64,000 bases of DNA from Rikenella microfusus (GTDB taxonomy: Bacteria; Bacteroidota; Bacteroidia; Bacteroidales; VadinHA17): NCBI GenBank assembly GCA_022736275.1, contig DZBJ01000005.1:64456-128455 (forward strand). The letters are read 5' to 3'. This document shows, piece after piece, positions 16,605 through 23,851 of this stretch. Numbering within the stretch: the stretch's first letter is position 1; every line of letters starts with the position of its first letter. Below the pieces are notes generated by a model. That model was not told where the DNA came from and did no database searches. It was given only the letters and a program-made list of their open reading frames with translations. A program made the position numbers and the translations under genes.

Positions 16605-17645
16605 GTGCCAGAGTTTGGTAAATATACAAAAGAATTAAAGAAGCTTATTGCGGAGGCAGATCATATTCTGCTGATCTGCCATATCAATCCTGACGGCGAT
16701 GCGGTCGGGGCAATGCTTGCCCTCAGGAGATGGATCATCCACCAGGGCAAGAATGCCGCAATGATATCACCGAATGCCCTGCAGCAGTTCCTTTTGTGGA
16801 TGAATGGCGTTGACAGCATTGTTGACTTCCATCACAATATTGAAGCAGGAACCAGACTTATCAGCGAAGTTGACCTGATCATCATGGTTGATTTCAATTC
16901 CTCCTCAAGGATGGGTAAAGCTGAACAACTGGTGCTGGATTCAAAGGCAAAAAAGGTGATGATTGATCATCACCCCGATCCCTCACAACTTGCTGACCTT
17001 ATCATCTCCGATGTCAGCAGGAGCTCGACTTCAGAACTTGTTTACTTCCTTGTCAATGGCATGGAGGGCGAGGAGTTTAATGACAGTGAGTTCATTACTG
17101 CAGTCTACGTAGGTATCATCACCGATACCGGGAATTTCGAACACGGCTATTATACAGGCGACACGATGCGTACCGTTGGCCACCTCCTCGATAAGGGAGT
17201 GGACAAGGAAAAGATATTCAACCATATCTTCAGCAATTTCTCACCTGACAGGATCCGGCTGAAGGGCTTTGCCCTCCACAGCCGCATGGTGGTGCATCCG
17301 GATCTTCATACGGCATATATCTGGCTGACAAAGGAGGACCTGGAGAGATTCAGGCATGTCAAGGGTGATACCGAAGGATTTGCAAATGTACTGCTTACAA
17401 TGAAGGGTATCGTGCTCTCAGTACTGTTTATTGAACGAACAGGATTCGTTAAAATGTCGTTGCGTTCAAAAGGCAGTTTCAACGCAAACGTGCTTTCAAG
17501 AAAGTGCTTCAACGGAGGAGGTCACCGCAATGCTGCCGGAGGTGAGATGAAGGGAACCATACATGATGTGGTGAGTCACTTTGAGACAACTCTTCCGACT
17601 TTCAGGAAAGAGCTTGATGAGGCAGCGGCAGAGATGAACAGATGA
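16605..17645 (+). CDS. DHH-family phosphoesterase (NrnA-like nanoRNase/pAp phosphatase)
   Basis: A 346-residue DHH/DHHA1 phosphoesterase. Metal-binding motifs are ICHINPDGDAVGAM (residues about 24-37), MVDFNSSSRMG, the eponymous MIDHHPDP, and GIITDTGNF; the C-terminal DHHA1 domain has the GGHRNAAGG substrate loop. In the family it degrades short oligoribonucleotides and dephosphorylates 3'-phosphoadenosine 5'-phosphate. GTG at 16605 is chosen because the -7 promoter box lies at 16576-16583; the TTG at 16542 would start upstream of the transcript. The stop overlaps the next ATG by four bases (ATGA). The pairing with a GldI-like lipoprotein is typical of Bacteroidota. Confidence 0.9.
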   Translation: MPEFGKYTKELKKLIAEADHILLICHINPDGDAVGAMLALRRWIIHQGKNAAMISPNALQQFLLWMNGVDSIVDFHHNIEAGTRLISEVDLIIMVDFNSSSRMGKAEQLVLDSKAKKVMIDHHPDPSQLADLIISDVSRSSTSELVYFLVNGMEGEEFNDSEFITAVYVGIITDTGNFEHGYYTGDTMRTVGHLLDKGVDKEKIFNHIFSNFSPDRIRLKGFALHSRMVVHPDLHTAYIWLTKEDLERFRHVKGDTEGFANVLLTMKGIVLSVLFIERTGFVKMSLRSKGSFNANVLSRKCFNGGGHRNAAGGEMKGTIHDVVSHFETTLPTFRKELDEAAAEMNR

Positions 17646-18142
17646 AGCTGTTTATACCAATATTAACACTACTTCTGTTGCCTGGCTGCCAGAATAAACC
17701 TGACAGCAGGAGCTCCTCTCAGTCGCGCACGGAAACCGAGCTCATTGACCTGAACAAGTCACTGATTACTCAGGACCGCGCTGTCATAGCGGAGTACATT
17801 GGCAGGAATGAGCTTTCCTTCCGTGAAACAAACACCGGCCTCTGGTACAGCGTTCTTGCCGAAGGTACAGGTGATACGGTAAATACCGGTGACAACGTTA
17901 CCTATGATTATGAATGCTCCCTCCTCGACGGCAAAATCTGCTACAGCGGTTCACAGACCATCAGGGTGGGTTATGCAGGAGCCGAAAGTGGCGTCACTGA
18001 AGGACTTCAGCTTATGCGGGAGGGAAGTGACTTTATGTTCATAATGCCGCCATACCTTGCATACGGACATACAGGTGACGGTGACAGGATACCCGGCAGG
18101 GCAATTCTTGTCTACAGAATCAGAGTTAAGGATATAAGTTAG
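17642..18142 (+). CDS. FKBP-type peptidyl-prolyl isomerase lipoprotein, GldI-like
   Basis: A 166-residue lipoprotein with a short signal peptide ending in a lipobox (LLLPGC, Cys16), a Ser-rich linker and an FKBP-type domain. FKBP features include TNTGLWYSVLAEGTGD, GDNVTYDYECSLLDG, VTEGLQLMREGSDFMFIMPPYLAYG and a final VYRIRVKDI strand. In gliding Bacteroidota the orthologous position encodes GldI, a PPIase lipoprotein needed for type IX secretion and gliding. No other gld gene is in the window, so a general periplasmic folding role is safer. It is translationally coupled to the nrnA-like gene. Confidence 0.82.
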   Translation: MKLFIPILTLLLLPGCQNKPDSRSSSQSRTETELIDLNKSLITQDRAVIAEYIGRNELSFRETNTGLWYSVLAEGTGDTVNTGDNVTYDYECSLLDGKICYSGSQTIRVGYAGAESGVTEGLQLMREGSDFMFIMPPYLAYGHTGDGDRIPGRAILVYRIRVKDIS

Positions 18143-18172
18143 TTTGGAACGATATTTGAAGAGAAGGAGGAG

Positions 18173-18697
18173 ATGATAATTAAAACCATGAGAAAAACCA
18201 TATCTGCAGCAGTGCTGACCGCACTGGCTGTTGCCATTATATCATGCAATCCGGCAAAGAAATACGAGGAAGAGGAAAAAAGTCTCATTGCTGACTATAT
18301 TGCCAGTAATAATATAACCGTCAGTCCTGATGCCAATGGCATCTACTATATTGAAACGGAACCGGGTACGGGAGATCTGATAAAATCAGGTGATTCAGTG
18401 GGAGTCTATTATACCCTTATGTTCCTGACCGGTGAGGTAAAACAGTCCAATGTTGAAGAAGAAACCCCTTACAGGTTCAGGGTCGGTTCATATGAACTTA
18501 TTGAAGGATGGTCCAAAGGCCTCCTGAAGATGAAGCCGGGAACGAAAGCGCGACTGCTGTTGCCGTCAAGCATGGCCTACGGAAGCATGGGTTACGGTTA
18601 CTATGATAACTACGGCAACTATTATACCATCATACCTGGTTACACACCGTTGCTCTTCGATATCGAGGTGGTTGAGCTCGTGAGGGCCAGAAAGTAA
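18173..18697 (+). CDS. Second FKBP-type peptidyl-prolyl isomerase lipoprotein
   Basis: A 174-residue paralogue-like neighbour of the previous gene: signal peptide, lipobox (AIISC), an acidic-basic linker (KKYEEEEK) and an FKBP domain. The domain includes NGIYYIETEPGTGD, GDSVGVYYTLMFLTG, IEGWSKGLLKMKPGTKARLLLPSSMAYGS and LLFDIEVVEL. A Tyr/Asn/Gly-rich insert (GYGYYDNYGNYYT) interrupts the loop before the last strand. An AGGAGG lies two bases before the ATG at 18173; the ATG at 18188 gives a cleaner signal peptide but leaves the AGGAGG far away, so the start is uncertain. The gene follows the first lipoprotein after 30 bases and ends the operon at a strong terminator. Confidence 0.85.
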   Translation: MIIKTMRKTISAAVLTALAVAIISCNPAKKYEEEEKSLIADYIASNNITVSPDANGIYYIETEPGTGDLIKSGDSVGVYYTLMFLTGEVKQSNVEEETPYRFRVGSYELIEGWSKGLLKMKPGTKARLLLPSSMAYGSMGYGYYDNYGNYYTIIPGYTPLLFDIEVVELVRARK

Positions 18698-18703
18698 GCA
18701 GAT

Positions 18704-18729
18704 GCGCCGGGTCACGGCGCTTTTTTTTT
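18704..18729 (+). terminator. Rho-independent terminator after the PPIase operon
   Basis: GCGCCG (18704-18709) and CGGCGC (18715-18720) form a perfect 6-bp GC stem with a 5-base loop, followed by nine T. The T-tract runs into the stop codon of the convergent BNR gene. Confidence 0.9.
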
Positions 18730-21700
18730 ACTTCAGAATGACGGTATTACCCTTCAGGCTGACACCCTTAAGGGCATTGGAATAGCTGGTCCAGATGCCG
18801 TCAAGAAACCCGTTTATCAACTTCTCTGCCTCCTCCGCGGCTGCAGTGGCATCCGTCATAACTTTCTCCTCCTGCTGTGAAGGCACTCCTGAAGCCATCA
18901 GAAGTGAGCGGTAACCGTTAATACGGGAAACAAGTCCGTCCTGGCTTCTGCCAAAAGCCTCATCCAGCTTTGCAAGCTCTTCTTTGACAGTCTTCTGTAT
19001 TGGCGCCATTGCTTCTGCGAAGCTGCTGTCCCTGGCCATCAGCTCTTCGCTCTTCGCAAGGCTCTCCCTGACACCGGTTATCTTTTGCAGATTTTCATTC
19101 AGTGTATTGATGCGGAGACCGAATGCCTCTGCCCGGGCAAGATTACTCCTCAGTGCACTGGTGTCCGGCGCAGCCATCCTTGGATCAGCGCTGACCTTTA
19201 CCCTTGTCACCGCAATGTCATCACCCTTCTTCAGTGTCACCGAATATGTTCCCGGGATCACCATCCCACCGAACCTTCTGGAATACCGCGCGCCGGGATC
19301 CTGCTGTTCCTGCTCTGACGGGTAGGAGACCTGAGGCAGCGGATTGCAGTCAAAACGCCAGGTAAAGCGGTTAAATCCCTTTGTTGCATCCAATTCAGTT
19401 GACTTTGCAGGTTTTCCGGCGGCATCCTTTATCTCCACGCTGACCTTGCCCTCTTCGCTGGAGTAAAATGATATCATGGCACCCGGTTCGCGGTTTTCGC
19501 CGCGGTACATGGCATCACCGTAGAAGTAATACCCGGGCAGGTTCCTGACAGATGCCATCCACGCCTCCGGTGTTTCAAAGGCCGTCAGCCTGCTGTTGAG
19601 CAGCTCTTTGCCCGATGCTGCCAGCGCCCTCAGTGGACGGATGTCATCAAGCACCCAGACGGCACGGCCGAAGGTGCCTATCACAAGGTCATGTTCACGT
19701 GGCTGTATGACCATGTCATAAGTGGAGACGGTCGGATAACCGCTGGTCCACCTGTTCCATGTATCACCGTCGTCAAATGAGGCATAGAGGCCATACTCCG
19801 TTCCGGCAAACATCAGACGGGGCTCAACCGGATCCTGCACGAAGCAGAGAACATAACCCCGTACGTCAGTGTCATCAATGATTCGCTGCCAGTTCCTGCC
19901 GAGATCCTTTGTGCGGAACAGGTAAGCGGCGTTGTCACCCTGCCTGTAATCATTTACCACGGCAAAGGCCTCCTCCGGAGAATGGACTGATGCTGTTATC
20001 TGCGGCATCCAGGCGTTGCGCGGCATACCCTTGATCTTCGGCGAAGTGTTCTCCCAGCTCTTCCCGCCGTCACGGGTGACCTGAATCATGCCGTCATCGG
20101 TGCCGGCCCATATGATGCCCTGTTTCACCGGGCTGGGCGCGATGGTTATAACGGTGCAGTGGTTCTCTGCCCCGGTGGCCTCGTGGGTGATACCTCCGCT
20201 CTGAGCCTGTTTTTGTTTAAGGGAATCATCGGAGGTGAGATCCGGAGATATCTTTGTCCACGTGTCGCCCCTGTCAGTGCTTTTGTGTACAAACTGACTG
20301 CCGAAATAAATGGTATTGTTGTCAAAGGGATCCTGTGCCAGGGCTGAGTTCCAGTTGAACCGGAGCTTCTCCTCCCCATCTGCTGCAGGCCTTATGCTTT
20401 TATTCCACCCTGTCATGACATCACACCTGCGCAGAGCTCCTCCCTGCGACTGTGCATAACAGTAGCGGCTGTCGCCCGGAACAGGCATTGCGTCAAAGCC
20501 GTCACCGCCGATGAGGAATTCAAACATCTCATTTATCAGCGGACCGCTGTGCCAGGAGTAGGCCGGCCCTCTCCATGAACCGTTGTCCTGAAGCCCGCCG
20601 TAGATATTGTAAGGAAGCTCATTGTCTGTATTTATGTGGTAGAACTGTCCGAGGGGCAGGTTCTCAATGTGACGCCATGTAGCGCCCTTATCGTAGCTGA
20701 TTCCCATGCCTCCGTCATTGCCGTCAAGGATACGGTCAGGATTCAGAGGATCAATGTACCACGCGTGATGATCAAGATGAACTGACTCCGCCGTCCGCTT
20801 GTCGAATGTCAGAGCTCCGTCCTCGCTCACATTGACTCCTGAAAAAAGAGTGTAGACACGGTTCTCATTCTGCGGATCAACATATATCTCGGCATAATAG
20901 AAGGGCCTGTTGCCAATGTTCTTCTCACCCCGCTTCTCCCATGTGAAACCTCCGTCAGTGGAGCGGTACATGGCCGAGGGCTTTGATTCGACAAACAGGT
21001 AAACAACATCCGGTTCAGATGCGGCAATGGCAATCCCAATGCGCCCCTTCTCCTCAGGAAGACCTTCAGTGATCTCTGTGAAGGTCTCTCCGCCGTCACG
21101 TGTGAGCCATAGTCCTGACCCCCCGGATGACGAACGGAAGAACCATGGCCAACGCTGATGATCCCACATGGCAACAAATATCTTGCCCGGGTTCGACGGG
21201 TCCATGACCATGTCAGCCACTCCCGAGGTCTCATTGGTGAAGAGTATCCTCCTCCATGTTCCTCCGCCGTCAGTGGAACGGTAAAGCCCCCTCTCAGTAT
21301 GAGGTGCCCACGGGTTGCCGATGGCGCCGGCATAGATTATATCAGGATTAACCGGATCGACTATGATCCTGTGAATGTAGCGGGTGAGCTCAAGACCCAT
21401 ACATTTCCATGACCTGCCGCCGTCAGTACTCCTGTAGATGCCGTATCCGCCGGTGACACTGTTGCGCGGATTGCCCTCACCTGTACCCGCCCAGATGATG
21501 TCGGGCCTCAGCGGGTCGATTCCAATGGCACCAATTGAAGCCACGGCCTCATTGTCAAAGACGGGGATGAAGGTGGTTCCTGCGTTGACGGTCTTCCACA
21601 GGCCGCCGGAGGCAGTACCTACATAGAAGACATTCTCATTCCTGGGATCAACGGCAAAGGCGGTTACCCTGCCGCTCATGCCTCCGGGACCAATATTCCT

Positions 21701-21799
21701 TGGTTTGATACCGCTGAAGAGCGACATGTCTGTCTTCTGCCCGGCGAGCAGGGCAGTAAGCATAATCATTACAGCAGATGCAAATAGCCTTTGAATCAT
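18728..21799 (-). CDS. Exported BNR/Asp-box (VPS10-like) repeat protein
   Basis: A 1023-residue secreted protein with a signal peptide (MIQRLFASAVMIMLTALLAG) and many beta-propeller repeats marked by Asp-box motifs such as YRSTDGGRSW, YRSTDGGGTW, LTRDGGETF and KSTDRGDTW, interleaved with VDPxNPDIIYAG strands. This is the WD40/YVTN/BNR-like 'sortilin/glycosyl hydrolase' architecture common in Bacteroidota. The last 250 residues leave the propeller: a beta domain (VSVEIKDAAGKPAKS), then a helical, probably coiled segment. I see no catalytic residues that would prove hydrolase activity; binding of extracellular protein or glycan is possible. ATG 21799 begins the signal peptide directly; an earlier ATG at 21832 would add eleven residues before it. 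Confidence 0.85.
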   Translation of the reverse strand: MIQRLFASAVMIMLTALLAGQKTDMSLFSGIKPRNIGPGGMSGRVTAFAVDPRNENVFYVGTASGGLWKTVNAGTTFIPVFDNEAVASIGAIGIDPLRPDIIWAGTGEGNPRNSVTGGYGIYRSTDGGRSWKCMGLELTRYIHRIIVDPVNPDIIYAGAIGNPWAPHTERGLYRSTDGGGTWRRILFTNETSGVADMVMDPSNPGKIFVAMWDHQRWPWFFRSSSGGSGLWLTRDGGETFTEITEGLPEEKGRIGIAIAASEPDVVYLFVESKPSAMYRSTDGGFTWEKRGEKNIGNRPFYYAEIYVDPQNENRVYTLFSGVNVSEDGALTFDKRTAESVHLDHHAWYIDPLNPDRILDGNDGGMGISYDKGATWRHIENLPLGQFYHINTDNELPYNIYGGLQDNGSWRGPAYSWHSGPLINEMFEFLIGGDGFDAMPVPGDSRYCYAQSQGGALRRCDVMTGWNKSIRPAADGEEKLRFNWNSALAQDPFDNNTIYFGSQFVHKSTDRGDTWTKISPDLTSDDSLKQKQAQSGGITHEATGAENHCTVITIAPSPVKQGIIWAGTDDGMIQVTRDGGKSWENTSPKIKGMPRNAWMPQITASVHSPEEAFAVVNDYRQGDNAAYLFRTKDLGRNWQRIIDDTDVRGYVLCFVQDPVEPRLMFAGTEYGLYASFDDGDTWNRWTSGYPTVSTYDMVIQPREHDLVIGTFGRAVWVLDDIRPLRALAASGKELLNSRLTAFETPEAWMASVRNLPGYYFYGDAMYRGENREPGAMISFYSSEEGKVSVEIKDAAGKPAKSTELDATKGFNRFTWRFDCNPLPQVSYPSEQEQQDPGARYSRRFGGMVIPGTYSVTLKKGDDIAVTRVKVSADPRMAAPDTSALRSNLARAEAFGLRINTLNENLQKITGVRESLAKSEELMARDSSFAEAMAPIQKTVKEELAKLDEAFGRSQDGLVSRINGYRSLLMASGVPSQQEEKVMTDATAAAEEAEKLINGFLDGIWTSYSNALKGVSLKGNTVILK

Positions 21800-21883
21800 T
21801 CTGATGGGGTTTAACGGACACAATTTAGCCAATTATTTCAACAGGGAGGGAGACACAATTTCTGTTTTACAATATCTGTTCGG

Positions 21884-22585
21884 TCAGGCCAGGAGGAGAT
21901 AAACGGCCGGCCTCCTGTCAAGGCCGGGGATGCTGTCGCGCCAGCCGGCAACTGTTCTGGTCACTATCTCCTCGCTTTCCAGAGTAATATCGGCCGCGAT
22001 GCAGAGACGGGTTGCGGGCCTGCAGACTGACAGGATGTCTTCCAGCATCTTCCCGTTCCTGAAAGGAGTCTCCATGAAGATCTGCGTCTGACCGCCTGCC
22101 GATCTCTTCTCAAGCTCCCTGAGGGCTCTCTGCCTTCCCTGGCCATCCACGGGCAGGTAACCGTGAAAGGCAAACGATTGCCCGTTTAGTCCTGAGGCTA
22201 CAAGGGCCAGCATCACGGACGAGGGTCCGGTGAGCGGGACAACCCTTATATTTCGGCGGTGAGCCTCGGCTGCGACAATGTTTCCGGGATCTGCCAGGCC
22301 CGGCATCCCTGCCTCACTCATCACACCTGCATCAGCGCCGGAGGCAACCCTGGCGAAAAAGTCGGCCAGCCCCGCCGGATCAGAGTGCTTCCCGACAGGG
22401 AAAAAGAGTGAGTCATCAAGGGGAAACTCCCTGTCAATACTTCTCAGGTACCTGCGGGCGGTTCTCATATCCTCGACGGCAAAGAGCCTCAGTGAAACCG
22501 TTATCTCCCTTGTGCCGCGCGGTATGACCAGACTGTGATCGCTATTGCCGAGGGTGACAGGGATCATATAAATATTTCCACTCAT
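21884..22585 (-). CDS. SAM-dependent methyltransferase of the tetrapyrrole methylase/RsmI family
   Basis: A 233-residue protein of the class III methyltransferase fold. The RsmI-type SAM-binding signature appears as MSEAGMPGLADPG (RsmI normally has S-D-A-G-x-P-x-x-S-D-P-G), followed by VVPLTGPSSVMLALVASGL and FHGYLP. It is shorter than classical RsmI (about 280 residues), lacks its C-terminal extension, and begins with an unusual IYMIPVTLG. RsmI 2'-O-methylates C1402 of 16S rRNA; this divergent Bacteroidota version may do the same or modify something else. ATG 22585 is preferred over a GTG at 22594. Confidence 0.8.
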   Translation of the reverse strand: MSGNIYMIPVTLGNSDHSLVIPRGTREITVSLRLFAVEDMRTARRYLRSIDREFPLDDSLFFPVGKHSDPAGLADFFARVASGADAGVMSEAGMPGLADPGNIVAAEAHRRNIRVVPLTGPSSVMLALVASGLNGQSFAFHGYLPVDGQGRQRALRELEKRSAGGQTQIFMETPFRNGKMLEDILSVCRPATRLCIAADITLESEEIVTRTVAGWRDSIPGLDRRPAVYLLLA

Positions 22586-22652
22586 CTTCTGCACTTTATG
22601 ATACAGTAAATATATGGAAATAGGTGCGAAGGAGCTAAAGTGATACCTGATA

Positions 22653-22683
22653 TTGTTCTTCTCTCATTTTCGGGTTATGTTTG
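22653..22683 (+). promoter_or_regulatory. Promoter of the MBL-fold hydrolase gene
   Basis: TTG (22653-22655), a 20-base spacer and TAtgTTTG (22676-22683). It lies only 13 bases before the GTG at 22697 and rules out a start at 22640. Confidence 0.65.
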
Positions 22684-22696
22684 TAAATCGAAAACT

Positions 22697-23470
22697 GTGA
22701 CTGTGAAAATCACTTTTCTGGGAACCGGAACCTCACAGGGTGTGCCTGTAATTGCTTGTGAATGTGCTGTATGTCTGTCTGATGACATCAGGGATAAGAG
22801 ACTGAGAGCTTCCCTTCTCGTTGAGACAGCATCAAACACCATTGTGATTGATGCCGGACCAGACTTCAGGCAGCAGATGCTGAATGCCAGGCTGAAGAAG
22901 CTTGATGCCATACTCCTGACACATGAACACAAGGACCATATTGCCGGAATGGACGATCTCCGGGCGTTCAATTACAAGAGCCAGGCTGCAATAGACATTT
23001 ATGCTGAGGAGAGAGTCCAGGGCGCCGTCAGAAAGGAGTATGCCTACGTCTTCTCAGAGAACCACTACCCGGGTGTTCCCAAAATGAACCTACACACCAT
23101 TGAGAATTATAGCTTTGATATCAGCGGGGATACAATTGTTCCGCTGCGCATCTTCCACTACCGTTTACCGATACTTGGATTCAGGATAGGAGATATGGCA
23201 TACATCACTGACGCCAACTACATCCCCGAAGAGACAAAAGAAAAACTGATAGGAGTGAAGTACCTGGTCATCAATGCCCTCAGGAAAGAGAAGCATATAT
23301 CGCACTATAGCCTGGGTGAAGCACTGGGACTGATACAGGAGGTATCACCCCGGAAGGCCTACATAACGCATATTGGTCATCAGATGGGGAAGCATGCTGA
23401 AGTTAACAGGGAACTGCCTGTGAATGTCACCCTGGCGTGGGACGGGCTGGAGGTGACCTGCGAGGATTAA
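22697..23470 (+). CDS. MBL-fold metal-dependent hydrolase (PhnP-like)
   Basis: A 257-residue metallo-beta-lactamase fold protein of the PhnP/YycJ-like group. It has the opening ITFLGTGTSQGVPV, a Cys pair (CECAVC) that may bind a structural zinc as in PhnP, the DAGPDFRQQM segment and the metal motif THEHKDHIAGMDD (HxHxDH). Further ligands lie in YITDANY and the C-terminal YITHIGHQMG. PhnP is a cyclic phosphodiesterase; the Bacteroidota homologues are uncharacterised. The start is a GTG at 22697 (or 22703), decided by the promoter immediately upstream, giving a leader of about ten bases. Confidence 0.87.
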   Translation: MTVKITFLGTGTSQGVPVIACECAVCLSDDIRDKRLRASLLVETASNTIVIDAGPDFRQQMLNARLKKLDAILLTHEHKDHIAGMDDLRAFNYKSQAAIDIYAEERVQGAVRKEYAYVFSENHYPGVPKMNLHTIENYSFDISGDTIVPLRIFHYRLPILGFRIGDMAYITDANYIPEETKEKLIGVKYLVINALRKEKHISHYSLGEALGLIQEVSPRKAYITHIGHQMGKHAEVNRELPVNVTLAWDGLEVTCED

Positions 23471-23471
23471 T

Positions 23472-23678
23472 CTATCTTTTCTTGTACTTGAAAAGCTTCT
23501 TCTGGTACTTCTTGGAGAAGAAGTACTTGTTGCGCCCCAGTTGAGAAGTGTCTATGTAGGAGTTCTTACGGATGGCCTGATATGTATTCTTTTTCGATGC
23601 TGCACATCCGGGCATAATCATTATTGCCGATAGTATCAGTATAATGAATGTTATGCTCTTGCAGTTTACTCTTTTCAT
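23472..23678 (-). CDS. Small basic lipoprotein, unknown function
   Basis: A 68-residue protein with a type II signal peptide ending in the lipobox MPGC (Cys25), leaving a mature lipoprotein of about 44 residues. The tail is very basic (AASKKN, then KYFFSKKYQKKLFKYKKR) with several Tyr and Phe. I recognise no family. The stop is adjacent to the convergent MBL gene stop. A near-consensus -7 element (TTACTTTG on the minus strand, 23732-23739) lies upstream. The strong signal peptide argues that this is a real gene. Confidence 0.7.
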   Translation of the reverse strand: MKRVNCKSITFIILILSAIMIMPGCAASKKNTYQAIRKNSYIDTSQLGRNKYFFSKKYQKKLFKYKKR

Positions 23679-23851
23679 CAGTTATTGCTCAACTAATTTC
23701 TAAAAGCAGAATTTAATTTCAGGCATCGCTACAAAGTAAAATAAAATCTTCAAAACAACTCATTCACTGTATCTTTCCTTTTATTTTAGGATACAATGCT
23801 TTAACTTGCAGTCGCGTAATGGCGGCATGGTTAATATCAGATTAAACTCAT